From an uncultured Clostridia bacterium (GTDB lineage: Bacteria > Bacillota > Clostridia > Christensenellales > DTU072): DNA of 64,000 nt. Shown piece by piece: positions 1-8,418 of the stretch (positions are counted from its first letter, which is position 1; the number at the start of each line of letters is the position of its first letter). The stretch is taken from contig CAMOOO010000001.1 in assembly GCA_946621465.1 (NCBI GenBank), positions 820,386 to 884,385 on the forward strand, written 5' to 3'. The translations under genes were made by a program, and so were the position numbers. The notes beneath the pieces were generated by a model that worked only from the letters and a program-made list of their open reading frames with translations, made no database searches and was not told the DNA's origin.

Positions 1-574
1 GCACGCACTCGACCATGACGGCGGCGACTTTGTTTCCTTCCACCGCACTTTTAACGGAAGAAAGATTGTTTGCTTCCGCATAGACAAAACCCTCCGTCAG
101 CGGCAGAAACTTGGTATGGAAAACGTCCTGCCCGGTTGCCGCGAGCGTGGTTATCGTGCGCCCGTGAAAGCTGTTTTTCAGCGTGACGATGGTTTGATAC
201 TCTTTGCCCTTTTTATCCTGCGCGTACTTACGCGCAACCTTTATCGCGCACTCGTTTGCTTCCGCGCCGGAGTTGCCGAAAAAGACCTTTTTCATGCCGG
301 TAGCGGCGCATAGTTTTTCCGCAAGGATTGCGCAAGGAGCGGTGTAGTAGAGGTTGGAGACGTGTTGTAATTTATTTATCTGTCCGATAACCGCCTCTTT
401 CCAATCGGGGTCGGAGATACCGAAGGCAGTCACACCGATGCCCGAACCCATGTCGATATATTCCTTTCCTTCGTCGTCATAGAGGTACGAACCCACTCCG
501 GAAGCGAACTCTACCGGAAACCGTGCGTACGTTCCTGCGACGAAAGTCTGATCTTTATTTTTTACGGAACTCAT
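1..574 (-). CDS. argD: Acetylornithine aminotransferase, N-terminal part (cut by window edge)
   Basis: Reading the minus strand from the ATG at 572-574 gives about 191 residues of a class-III PLP-dependent aminotransferase: an FVAGTYARFPVEF start, then SYLYDDEGKEYIDMGSGIGV, later the FFGNSGAEANECAIK cofactor-binding stretch and KNSFHGRT. These are typical of ArgD, which transaminates N-acetylglutamate semialdehyde with glutamate in arginine synthesis. The PLP lysine lies beyond position 1, so the gene is incomplete here. Its ATG overlaps the argB stop codon by one base (TAATG), with GGAG about 8 bases upstream, so it is translationally coupled as the last gene of argCJBD. The distinction from other omega-aminotransferases rests mainly on operon context. 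Confidence 0.93.
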   Translation of the reverse strand, partial: MSSVKNKDQTFVAGTYARFPVEFASGVGSYLYDDEGKEYIDMGSGIGVTAFGISDPDWKEAVIGQINKLQHVSNLYYTAPCAILAEKLCAATGMKKVFFGNSGAEANECAIKVARKYAQDKKGKEYQTIVTLKNSFHGRTITTLAATGQDVFHTKFLPLTEGFVYAEANNLSSVKSAVEGNKVAAVMVECV

Positions 575-1437
575 TATTTATCTCCTACCACCATAGTCCC
601 GGCGCCTTCGTCGGTCAGTAGCTCCATAAGAATGGAGTGCGGCACCCTGCCGTCCATAATAATAACTTTCTTTACCCCTTTTTGTATCGCTTCGATGCAG
701 CAATCCACTTTAGGTATCATACCGCCGGAAATAACGCCGTCGTCGTAAAGGGTCTTTGCTTCGGATAAGGTGATCTCGGGGATAAGGGTATTTACGTCCT
801 CTTTATCTCTCAGTATCCCGGCAATATCCGTCATCATAATAAGACGTTTTGCGTTGAGCGCTCCGGCTATCTGCGCCGCGGCAGTGTCGCCGTTGATGTT
901 ATAGATATTCCCCTCGTCGTCACACCCTATGGTGGAGATAACGGGGATATAGCCTTTTTCCAACAGGTCACGAACGGGTTGGATGTTTATTTTGGTGATC
1001 TCGCCGACGTACCCTAAGTCGATATTTTTGACCTTCGCCTCGATTAGTTTTCCGTCCGTTCCGGAAATGCCCATTGCCTTTCCCCCCTTTTTTCCGAGGA
1101 GATTGACAAGGGACTTGTTGACCTTGCCGGCAAGGACCATTTGGGCAATCTCCACCGTTTCTTTATCGGTGACGCGCAGTCCGTTAATAAACTCCGTTTT
1201 CTTTCCCAGCTTGGACATCATCTCTGATATCTCCGGACCGCCGCCGTGGACAAGCACCACTTTGACTCCGATAAGCCAAAGTAAAACGATGTCTTCCATG
1301 ACTTGCTCTTTTAATTCTTCATTGGTCATGGCGTTACCGCCGTATTTAATGACGACGATCTTGCCGTTATATCTCTTTATATAAGGTAACGCCTGGGTAA
1401 GGACCTCTGCGCGCTGTCCGTTGGATAATGTTATCAT
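574..1437 (-). CDS. argB: Acetylglutamate kinase
   Basis: 287-residue amino acid kinase that phosphorylates N-acetylglutamate in the second step of arginine synthesis. The KYGGNAM glycine loop and LVHGGGPEI motif near the N-terminus and the NINGDTAAAQIAGAL stretch fit ArgB. The start is the ATG at 1437, which has AAGGAG seven bases upstream; an upstream in-frame TTG at 1461 lies inside the end of argJ and has no such site. The N-terminal segment AEVLTQALPYIKRYNGK matches the extra helix found in arginine-inhibited hexameric acetylglutamate kinases, so feedback inhibition by arginine is likely (family knowledge plus inference). Lies between argJ (20-base gap) and argD (1-base overlap). Confidence 0.97.
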   Translation of the reverse strand: MITLSNGQRAEVLTQALPYIKRYNGKIVVIKYGGNAMTNEELKEQVMEDIVLLWLIGVKVVLVHGGGPEISEMMSKLGKKTEFINGLRVTDKETVEIAQMVLAGKVNKSLVNLLGKKGGKAMGISGTDGKLIEAKVKNIDLGYVGEITKINIQPVRDLLEKGYIPVISTIGCDDEGNIYNINGDTAAAQIAGALNAKRLIMMTDIAGILRDKEDVNTLIPEITLSEAKTLYDDGVISGGMIPKVDCCIEAIQKGVKKVIIMDGRVPHSILMELLTDEGAGTMVVGDK

Positions 1438-1457
1438 TTCTTTCTCCTTTTTGCAAA

Positions 1458-2672
1458 TCAAGTGCGGTAGTCGCCGTTGATACGGACGTAATCGTAGGTC
1501 AGGTCACACCCCCACGCCGTCGCGCTTTTTTCTCCTTCGTTTAGCTGAACGAGGATATCTATTTCTTTTTCCAACAAAATCTCTTTTGCTTTTTCTTCGG
1601 AAAAGTCCACGCCGCTGCCGTTTTTACAGACTACAATCGTTCCTTTGGAGGAGGCGAACGCGACGTCTATTTTATCGACGTCCACTTCCGCGCCCGAATA
1701 ACCGATAGCGCACAGCACCCTACCCCAGTTGGCGTCTGCGCCGAACATAGCCGCTTTCAGCAGGCTGGAACAGATAACCGATTTTGCCACCGTCTTTGCC
1801 ACTTGCTCGGTCTTTGCTCCGGTGACCTTACATTCGAGGAGTTTACTCGCCCCCTCGCCGTCTCCGGCAATCATCCGGCAAAGGGCAACGGTAACGGTGC
1901 TAAGTGCTTTCATAAAGGTAGCAAAGTCTTCATCCTCTTTCGTTATCACTTTATTCCCCGCCATTCCGTTGGCCAGGACCGCAACCATATCGTTCGTCGA
2001 AGTGTCCCCGTCGATACTGACCATGTTAAAGGTGTTTTTTATATCGCTGGAAAGTGCCTTTTGTAACATCGCCGAGTCAATGGCGCAGTCGGTTGTGATA
2101 AAAACAAGCATGGTTGCCATATTGGGATGGATCATGCCGCTACCCTTGGCAATACCCCCTATCGTACAGACCTTATCGCCCACCGAAAAGGAAACGGCCA
2201 CTTCCTTTTTTACCGTATCCGTCGTCATAATACCCTCGGCGGCGCGGTCGCAACCGTCCGGGGAGAGGTCGGCAATAAGACTATCCAGTCCGTTCTTTAT
2301 AGGAGTTATATCCAGCGGTTGACCGATGACGCCGGTAGACGCCACGATAACGTCCTTTTTATCTATCTTTAACTTTTCGGCAAGCATCTCGCAGGTACGT
2401 AACGCGATCTCTTCTCCGTTCGCGTTGCAGGTGTTTGCATTGCCGCTGTTGCAGATTATACACTGCGCCTTTCCGTCGACAATATTATCTTTCGTCACCC
2501 TCAACGGCGCCCCTTTCACAAGATTGGTGGTGTACACCGCCGCAGCCGTCGCCGGAACTTCGCTGTAAATCAGCGCAAGATCCCTTTTGGACCTGTTTTT
2601 TCTTATGCCGCAGTGGATACCCCCTGCCGTAAACCCTTTTGCGGCGCACACGCCGCCGGAAACCAACTTCAT
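1458..2672 (-). CDS. argJ: Bifunctional glutamate N-acetyltransferase / amino-acid acetyltransferase
   Basis: 404 residues, the normal length for ArgJ. The self-cleavage motif HPNMATM is present, with the nucleophilic Thr at about residue 187; cleavage between Ala186 and Thr187 would yield the alpha and beta chains. KGSGMIHPNMATM and CNSGNANTCNANGE are family hallmarks. The enzyme recycles the acetyl group from acetylornithine to glutamate (cyclic pathway), and some members can also use acetyl-CoA. No argA or argE is visible here. The ATG at 2670-2672 has AAGGAG eight bases upstream. It sits 21 bases after argC in the same operon. Confidence 0.97.
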   Translation of the reverse strand: MKLVSGGVCAAKGFTAGGIHCGIRKNRSKRDLALIYSEVPATAAAVYTTNLVKGAPLRVTKDNIVDGKAQCIICNSGNANTCNANGEEIALRTCEMLAEKLKIDKKDVIVASTGVIGQPLDITPIKNGLDSLIADLSPDGCDRAAEGIMTTDTVKKEVAVSFSVGDKVCTIGGIAKGSGMIHPNMATMLVFITTDCAIDSAMLQKALSSDIKNTFNMVSIDGDTSTNDMVAVLANGMAGNKVITKEDEDFATFMKALSTVTVALCRMIAGDGEGASKLLECKVTGAKTEQVAKTVAKSVICSSLLKAAMFGADANWGRVLCAIGYSGAEVDVDKIDVAFASSKGTIVVCKNGSGVDFSEEKAKEILLEKEIDILVQLNEGEKSATAWGCDLTYDYVRINGDYRT

Positions 2673-2693
2673 AACTATCTCCTTTTTCTTTTT

Positions 2694-3599
2694 TCACAGA
2701 ATCAACCCCGTAGTCTCTTCCGCGCCTATAATTAAATTCAGATTTTGAATTGCCGACCCGCTGGCGCCTTTGCCTAAATTATCAAACCGCGCCACAGCCA
2801 CCATTCTGTCGTCGCTCCCGAAGACGGAAACGGTCATTCCGTCCTTTCCTGCCAGTTTATCGCTGGCTAAAAATCCGCTCTCATTCTCTTCCGAAAAAGT
2901 CACCACCTTTCCGGTATAAAACTTTTTGTACGTCTCCTTGACTTCTTCTATCCCGAATTTTCCCTTCCCAAACAGCGGAACGGTCACTTCCATACCGCAC
3001 GGAAAAGAGCTGACCACCGGACAAAAACAAGGGGGCGCAGAAAGCATACACACCTTTTGCATTTCCGGCAAATGCTTGTGTTTTTGGGTCAGTCCGTACT
3101 GCCTGGGCGAGAGAAATAAGCCGGGCGTTCCTTCGTATTCGGTAATCATCTTTTTCCCGCCGCCGGTATACCCGGTCAAGGAAAAACAGCTCAGTTCCTC
3201 TTCCGCGGAAATAAGCCCCGCCTTTCTCAACGGATAGACAAGAGCAATAAATCCACTGGCATGGCAACCGGGATTGGCAATACGGTAAGACCCCTTTATT
3301 TCGTCGCAACCGACGATCTCCGGAAATCCGTACGTCCACCCCTCCGCCGTTCTGTGGGCGGTCGAAGTGTCGATTACCTTTACCTTTTCATTATAAATAA
3401 GACCCACCGCCTCTTTGGCGGCATCGTCGGGCAGACAAAGAACGGCTACGTCGCAACCGTTTATTGCCTCCTTTCTCGCCTCGACGTCCTTTCTTACTTC
3501 TTCCGGAAGCACGACGACGGACAGGTCCGATCTGACCTGCAATCTCTCTACGATCCTCAGCCCCGTTGTCCCTGCGCTACCATCAACAAAAACCTTCAT
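2694..3599 (-). CDS. argC: N-acetyl-gamma-glutamyl-phosphate reductase (short, type 2)
   Basis: 301 residues, matching the shorter type-2 ArgC rather than the ~345-residue type 1. The nucleotide-binding start MKVFVDGSAGTTGLRI and the catalytic cysteine in NPGCHASGF are visible. It reduces acetylglutamyl phosphate to the semialdehyde with NADPH. It is the promoter-proximal gene of argCJBD. The ATG at 3599 follows a modest AGGTG site and lies about 30 bases downstream of a consensus promoter and an array of ArgR-like boxes. Confidence 0.96.
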   Translation of the reverse strand: MKVFVDGSAGTTGLRIVERLQVRSDLSVVVLPEEVRKDVEARKEAINGCDVAVLCLPDDAAKEAVGLIYNEKVKVIDTSTAHRTAEGWTYGFPEIVGCDEIKGSYRIANPGCHASGFIALVYPLRKAGLISAEEELSCFSLTGYTGGGKKMITEYEGTPGLFLSPRQYGLTQKHKHLPEMQKVCMLSAPPCFCPVVSSFPCGMEVTVPLFGKGKFGIEEVKETYKKFYTGKVVTFSEENESGFLASDKLAGKDGMTVSVFGSDDRMVAVARFDNLGKGASGSAIQNLNLIIGAEETTGLIL

Positions 3600-3626
3600 T
3601 TTTTCACCTGCCCTTCGTTTACGAAA

Positions 3627-3655
3627 ATTGTAATAAAAAAAGCACTTGATGTCAA
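3627..3655 (-). promoter_or_regulatory. Sigma-A promoter of argCJBD
   Basis: Minus strand: -35 TTGACA (3650-3655), 17-base spacer, -10 TACAAT (3627-3632). It lies 28 bases upstream of the argC ATG. The match to consensus is 6/6 and 5/6. Confidence 0.85.
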
Positions 3656-3663
3656 ATAATTTT

Positions 3664-3737
3664 TGAATATTTATTGATAATTATGAATACTTTTTAATTT
3701 TTATTCATTTTTTCGTGCATATTTTAATTTTTATGCA
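3664..3737 (-). promoter_or_regulatory. Three ArgR-like (ARG) boxes in 30-bp register
   Basis: On the plus strand TGAATATTTATTGA (3664-3677), TTAATTTTTATTCA (3694-3707) and TTAATTTTTATGCA (3724-3737) match the ARG-box consensus TGAATTTTTATTCA at 12, 13 and 12 of 14 positions. Their starts are exactly 30 bp apart, about three helical turns. The nearest box ends 9 bp upstream of the argC -35. The region is AT-rich, so chance matches are possible, but the phasing and location favour arginine-repressor binding. No argR gene is in the window. Confidence 0.6.
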
Positions 3738-3841
3738 AATATTATATTCAAAGAGCGACGACGGGAGTTCTCTTAGTCTGATTTTTTACGACGGTGACTT
3801 TCTTTACGGGGACGAAGAAAAGCTCTTTCTATTCTACGGTA

Positions 3842-3871
3842 TTGACTTTTTACAAAGTAAAATGATATAAT
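3842..3871 (+). promoter_or_regulatory. Sigma-A promoter of the glycerophosphodiesterase gene
   Basis: TTGACT (3842-3847), 18-base spacer, TATAAT (3866-3871), 30 bases upstream of the ATG at 3902. The rest of the 300-base gap 3600-3901 holds the divergent argC promoter and ARG boxes. Confidence 0.75.
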
Positions 3872-3901
3872 GAGTAAAAATTTTTCTATCGAAGGTATTG
3901 T

Positions 3902-4723
3902 ATGAAAAACAAAAGTAACGAAAAAAAAAGGAAATCTCGTATGATAACTCTGATTGTCATTTGTTCTGTGATTGCTTTACTCGGGTGCGGATGCGCCGTA
4001 TTTTTCCTGGCCGCGCCAAAGCACGATGACGTCATTATGATCGGGCATAGAGGTTACAGTTCCAAAAATCCCGACAACACCGCTATTTCTTTTGAGAATG
4101 CGGTAAAGCACGGCAGTAAAGGTGTGGAAACGGACGTTCGCATTACCAAAGACGGCGTTTTCGTTCTTTCGCACGACAGCGAGGCGGAATACGACGACGG
4201 TTCTACGCTGAAAATCTCCGAGTCCACCTACGAGGAGCTGACCCAAAAGTATTTAAAGAACACAAAGAGTAACGAAAAAGTTAAACTTTGTTCCCTGAAA
4301 GAATATCTGGAAATATGCCAAAAATACAACCTGATCTGCTTTATCGAATTAAAGGGCGATTATACCGACGCGCAAATCGAAGAGGTATATCAATATTTCG
4401 ACACCTACTACAACGTGGAAAAATGCATTATGCAATCCTTTGAATTCGACAATCTTATTAAGGCCAAAGAGATGTGCGCGCGCATTTTCCCCGGCAGGGA
4501 CGTTCGTTTCATGCTGACCTGGGGCAGAGATCGGGGCGACTACAGCAAATGCTTCGAGTACGGTTTCGATATCGACGCCGAAGTAAGCGCCCTTTCCTCC
4601 AAGATGGTAAAAGAATTCCACGAGCATAACCTTCAGGTTGCCACCTGGACCTGCAACGGACCGTTCTCTTTGCACTATGCTTATTGGTACAAAGTCGATT
4701 ATATCGAGTCCGACGTGTATTGA
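3902..4723 (+). CDS. Membrane-anchored glycerophosphodiester phosphodiesterase
   Basis: 273 residues. A lysine-rich N-terminus is followed by a hydrophobic segment at about residues 14-37, predicting an extracytoplasmic enzyme held by one membrane anchor. The GDPD domain begins with IGHRGYSSKNPDNT and has the metal/catalytic set: HRG, the E-x-D of GVETDVRITKDG, VLSHD, and FIELKGD. It hydrolyses glycerophosphodiesters to glycerol 3-phosphate and an alcohol. The C-terminal LQVATWTCNGP and DYIESDVY strands are usual for the TIM barrel. The anchor contains GCGC, which could be read as a lipobox, but the spacing is poor. Monocistronic, ended by the hairpin at 4753-4787. Confidence 0.9.
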   Translation: MKNKSNEKKRKSRMITLIVICSVIALLGCGCAVFFLAAPKHDDVIMIGHRGYSSKNPDNTAISFENAVKHGSKGVETDVRITKDGVFVLSHDSEAEYDDGSTLKISESTYEELTQKYLKNTKSNEKVKLCSLKEYLEICQKYNLICFIELKGDYTDAQIEEVYQYFDTYYNVEKCIMQSFEFDNLIKAKEMCARIFPGRDVRFMLTWGRDRGDYSKCFEYGFDIDAEVSALSSKMVKEFHEHNLQVATWTCNGPFSLHYAYWYKVDYIESDVY

Positions 4724-4752
4724 TATTATTGCGAATAATTATAACAGTCAAT

Positions 4753-4787
4753 AAAAAAGAGTTCTTCCGAAAAAGAACTCTTTTTTT
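4753..4787. terminator. Bidirectional intrinsic terminator
   Basis: AAAGAGTTCTT, loop CCGAA, AAGAACTCTTT with A and T tracts on both sides. It lies between convergent genes (GDPD on plus, RyR protein on minus) and can serve both. Confidence 0.9.
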
Positions 4788-4806
4788 ATATCGTTTGTTT
4801 TCTCGA

Positions 4807-7164
4807 TCAATCCTTTTCGCAGGACATCGCCACGTTAATAAGGTCATAGCAACGGGTGTCGTAATCGAGAGAAGCATACGGGCAAAGGCAGGTATGCTCT
4901 TTGTTACTGCGTCTGTTTTTCTTTTCATACCCGTGATAGTAAGCGTACGTCCAACCGTTGGCAATATGGAATCTGTTCCACCTGTTGTGTTCCAGCTCCG
5001 CAAGCAGGGAGAAATCGTCCCCGGGCAGTTTTTTCCTTTCGGAAAAATAATGGCTGAAATAGGGACCGAACCTGCCGGCGGCATCGTTGGATTCTTTCAG
5101 GAACATGGATATCTCGTACCATTTTTCATATGCTTCGCGTTGGTCTGCGGCAAGTTTATTCATTTTATTCGTCAATTCGCGTATAACGGGGAAATAATCC
5201 TTATCCTTTTGTTTGGGGTCGATAGCGTCTTTAAAACGAACAAAATTGTCGTCGCTCTGTATCATATTATAACCGAGGTTATATTTGACGCTCTTTTCCA
5301 CGTCGACGATACCGGCATAGCTGTACAGGTCCGTTCTCTTTCCGAAAAGGACTACCTTCAATCCCGGGAACCTGCGCTCGTCCTCTTCCGTCCAATTGAT
5401 CCTGCCGTAATTGTTTTCATCTCTTACGTTGACATAAATCGTTTGCAAGGGGATATTCTTCGAGGTCTCCTCGTCGAGACGGTATATCTCGTGTTTGAAG
5501 TCGTCGATGAGGGCGTTTGCGATGGTTATATTGAGTTCGTCGTCACCTAGAGTAACTATAAAGGAGTTGTAGGCGAAAATCTTATTTTTCACGCCGTCTT
5601 CAGAGATATCCGCACCCATTTTGGTATCCAAAAACTCGATGAAAGACAGACCGAAACAGGGGGTGGTGTGGAAATGGAGAATGGGGAATCCCATCAATTT
5701 ATAGAATTCCTCTCTGGAATATGCGTTCTTAAGACTGCCGTCGTAATACTTTTTGTATATCTTATCCAGCTTTTCACCGTAAAGTTTTTGCATAGACTCG
5801 TCGTCGATAACGTTGTCGTCGCAATAATCGGTGCATACGAACAGCGGATGGGTCATACTGAATACCCCGGATTTTTCATCCGTTTTCGTATCGTAGATAT
5901 CGGCGATGAATTGGGAGGAGTATCCCCTCTCTTCGGGCGTATTGTAGATGTAGGCGGAATCAATAAAGAGGTTTTTCATCGACTCCTCGCCGATCTTACC
6001 AAAGCCCAAAACCATCGCGCGATAGACGTTTCCGTTCTGCGCAATCGGTTTGTTATCGGCAAGGAAAATACTCTTGTTCCCCTCTTTTTCTTCCTTTTTA
6101 TACATCTCGATTCTCTTCAGCGCAAGGTCTTTTCCGGCAAGGACCGCCTCGTTTACCGTGTGCATCTGGAAGTGCTTTTTGTATCTTTCCGCCGGATTTT
6201 TCTCCCCGTTTACTTCGCTTTGCAATACGGAGTGAATAATAGACTCCGTCTCTCTTTGATAATACTCGTAATTTATACTGCTATCGGTCAGGATATAAAA
6301 ATCAATGATGGCGTCCAGATATTTTTTCCCTTTGGTCGTACGCAGTATGCTCTCGATTTCCTCGAAGACGACGCTGCCGTTTTTGACTTCCAAACCGCTT
6401 AGTTTCTCGTTGTTCTCCAACGCGAAGATCATGATCTTCTGCATTTTATCCTTCTCGCTCGAAGGAGTATTGCGATATATTTTCAGCCCCAGTCTGTTTA
6501 TTATGGATACTCTCTTATTGTTGCGTGCTTTCAGATAGGGCCAATAGAGATAGCCGTTTGCCATGATCTCTCTGTGTTCGGGGTCCTTTTTCTCGAACGC
6601 CTCCAGACTCTCCCCGGCAAAAATAATCTTTACGTCCTTCTTTTCGCTCTTGTATCTCTCGTTGATACTGTTTGCAAGAAGCAGCGAATCCTCCGTCGCC
6701 GCCGTAAAGATGCAGACGTCCGTTTTTTCTCTGTAACACTTCAGTACGCGACGAATCCGGAGCAGGAGGAGAAGCATACCGCTGTAAATCTCGTAACTTG
6801 CTTTTGCCGTCATGACGCTGACGAACATCAACCCGGCGTATACGGAAGAACCGGGATAGAGACAACATATTACGTTGGTGCTTAGATCGTATTCTCCCAA
6901 TCCCTCGAAGCCGAGTCCGCCGATACCTGCGTAAATCGTCTGGAAAAAGACGGCTATTCCGCTCCCGATGGTGGCTTTATCGGCAAGCGAAATAAAGATC
7001 GCCATCTTCACGCCCAAGCTGAAACACAACGCGGCAAGCACGAACAAAAGCTCTACGGCGTACTTAGCGCTGGACCACCTTTTTCTGATGGCAAAATACA
7101 GTAACATGGAAATAACGTACAATACAATAAGAATTCCGATGCCGATGAAAATTCCCAAAGCCAT
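4807..7164 (-). CDS. Channel-like membrane protein with Rossmann units and C-terminal RyR domain
   Basis: 785 residues. Residues 1-26, 32-58 and about 95-122 are hydrophobic, and a re-entrant-looking stretch (IYAGIGGLGFEGLGEY, about 76-92) precedes the third; it recalls a two-pass ion-channel pore but lacks TVGYG. The long cytosolic part has three Rossmann-like strand-turn-helix segments: DVCIFTAATEDSLLLANSI (~148), YRAMVLGFGKIGEESMKNL (~380) and FIVTLGDDELNITIANALI (~530), as in TrkA-N/RCK modules. The end (about 715-780), LAELEHNRWNRFHIANGWTY then PYASLDYDTRCYDLI, fits the RyR domain (Pfam PF02026) known from bacterial as well as animal proteins. Function is inferred: a ligand-gated channel or nucleotide sensor. 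Start ATG at 7164 with GAGG upstream; monocistronic. Confidence 0.65.
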   Translation of the reverse strand: MALGIFIGIGILIVLYVISMLLYFAIRKRWSSAKYAVELLFVLAALCFSLGVKMAIFISLADKATIGSGIAVFFQTIYAGIGGLGFEGLGEYDLSTNVICCLYPGSSVYAGLMFVSVMTAKASYEIYSGMLLLLLRIRRVLKCYREKTDVCIFTAATEDSLLLANSINERYKSEKKDVKIIFAGESLEAFEKKDPEHREIMANGYLYWPYLKARNNKRVSIINRLGLKIYRNTPSSEKDKMQKIMIFALENNEKLSGLEVKNGSVVFEEIESILRTTKGKKYLDAIIDFYILTDSSINYEYYQRETESIIHSVLQSEVNGEKNPAERYKKHFQMHTVNEAVLAGKDLALKRIEMYKKEEKEGNKSIFLADNKPIAQNGNVYRAMVLGFGKIGEESMKNLFIDSAYIYNTPEERGYSSQFIADIYDTKTDEKSGVFSMTHPLFVCTDYCDDNVIDDESMQKLYGEKLDKIYKKYYDGSLKNAYSREEFYKLMGFPILHFHTTPCFGLSFIEFLDTKMGADISEDGVKNKIFAYNSFIVTLGDDELNITIANALIDDFKHEIYRLDEETSKNIPLQTIYVNVRDENNYGRINWTEEDERRFPGLKVVLFGKRTDLYSYAGIVDVEKSVKYNLGYNMIQSDDNFVRFKDAIDPKQKDKDYFPVIRELTNKMNKLAADQREAYEKWYEISMFLKESNDAAGRFGPYFSHYFSERKKLPGDDFSLLAELEHNRWNRFHIANGWTYAYYHGYEKKNRRSNKEHTCLCPYASLDYDTRCYDLINVAMSCEKD

Positions 7165-7214
7165 AATTTGTCCCTCGCGTAAAATATTTTTGTATAATAG
7201 AATTTATATTGTTG

Positions 7215-7243
7215 ATTGTAACAAAAAAAACTTCCTTCGGCAA
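7215..7243 (-). promoter_or_regulatory. Probable promoter of the RyR-domain gene
   Basis: Minus strand TTGCCG (7238-7243), 17-base spacer, TACAAT (7215-7220), 50 bases upstream of the ATG. The -35 matches only at TTG. Confidence 0.5.
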
Positions 7244-7356
7244 TACTTTTTCCATAAAATATCCTAAAAAACGTCATAAAACGCCTTGCAAAACCGTTCT
7301 TTTTCCCTTTTTATTAAAAATCGCGAACGCATACTACCTAAAAAGGAACTATGGGG

Positions 7357-7385
7357 TTTACTTTTCGATTCCAAAATGGTATACT
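7357..7385 (+). promoter_or_regulatory. Probable promoter of mscS
   Basis: TTTACT (7357-7362), 17-base spacer, TATACT (7380-7385), 40 bases before the MscS ATG, which has AGGAG upstream. Confidence 0.5.
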
Positions 7386-7425
7386 ATCGGGTGAACGAAG
7401 TAACTAAATTCAGGAGAGATCAATC

Positions 7426-8400
7426 ATGTTGTTTTTACTGGCGGCGGACCAACCGACGGAATTCAGTTTCCTAAAGATATGGTCGGATATCGTCACTTTT
7501 TTTACCACCAAATACTGGAATATACTCCTCTTTTTTTCCATTCTTATTATCGGGATCATTCTGATAAAAGTTCTGCAAAAGGTCATTAAAAAACTTCTTG
7601 CGCGGACAAAGATGGAAAAGATCGCCCAGTCCTTTGTACTGACGGTGATAAAGTACCTTATGTACTTAATCTTCATCCTCATTCTTTTGTCCGTCATCGG
7701 CGTCAACCTGACGGGAGTACTGACAGCCATTTCCGCCCTCATCCTCGCCGTAGGTATGGCGTTGCAGGGATACATCACCAATTTAGCCAGCGGCATTATC
7801 ATCGTATCCATGCACATGATAAATAAGGGCGACTTCATCAGTATCGGCGACACCACCGGTACGGTGCAGGATATCAACTTCTTGTTTACTTCCATCAACA
7901 CCACCGATAACAAAAGGATTACCTTCCCAAATTCCAGCATCGTCTCTTCCTCTTTAATTAACTACGGCATAAACGGCACCAGGCGTGTGGACTTCACCTT
8001 TTCCGTCGCCTACGAGTCGGACGTAGAAGAGGTCAAAAAGACGGTGCGTGAAGTCATGCTCTCGTACAATAAAATAAAGGTAGACCCGGCACCCTTTTGC
8101 CGGTTAAAGACGCTGGGCGCGAGCAGTATCGACTTCTTTGCCAACTGCTGGTGCGACTCCGCCGACTACTGGGACGTTTATTACTACGTCACCGAAAACG
8201 TCTTCAACGAGTTTAAACGTAAAAATATTTCCGTACCCTTTGCCCAAACCGAAGTACGTATCCGCACGGACGAAGTGGTCATGCCGGTGAACGGCGAGGG
8301 GCTGCCCGAAAGGGAAGAATTACCCCCCACCCCTCAAGAAGAGAACGGGAACTTTTTTACAAAGAACTTACGCAAAAAGAAAAAGACCGGGGACAAATAA
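7426..8400 (+). CDS. mscS: Small-conductance mechanosensitive channel, MscS family
   Basis: 324 residues. Three hydrophobic segments (about 28-55, 68-92, 94-125) precede the conserved pore-lining helix and beta domain: GVLTAISALILAVGMALQGY followed by NLASGIIIV, then KGDFISIGDTTGTVQDI and the TTDNKRITFPNSSI loop. This is the MscS core; the protein releases solutes on hypo-osmotic shock. The C-terminus (about 285-324) is charged and proline-rich, with a lysine-rich end, and is not conserved. The next gene begins 18 bases later, so the two may be cotranscribed. Confidence 0.94.
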   Translation: MLFLLAADQPTEFSFLKIWSDIVTFFTTKYWNILLFFSILIIGIILIKVLQKVIKKLLARTKMEKIAQSFVLTVIKYLMYLIFILILLSVIGVNLTGVLTAISALILAVGMALQGYITNLASGIIIVSMHMINKGDFISIGDTTGTVQDINFLFTSINTTDNKRITFPNSSIVSSSLINYGINGTRRVDFTFSVAYESDVEEVKKTVREVMLSYNKIKVDPAPFCRLKTLGASSIDFFANCWCDSADYWDVYYYVTENVFNEFKRKNISVPFAQTEVRIRTDEVVMPVNGEGLPEREELPPTPQEENGNFFTKNLRKKKKTGDK

Positions 8401-8418
8401 CTTCTAGTCGGAGATACC

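Noticed and set aside
3733..3870. 45-codon open frame (MQILYSKSDDGSSL...) upstream of the glycerophosphodiesterase gene
   Set aside because: No ribosome binding site, it starts inside the third ARG box and runs through the promoter of the next gene; more likely chance or a gene remnant.
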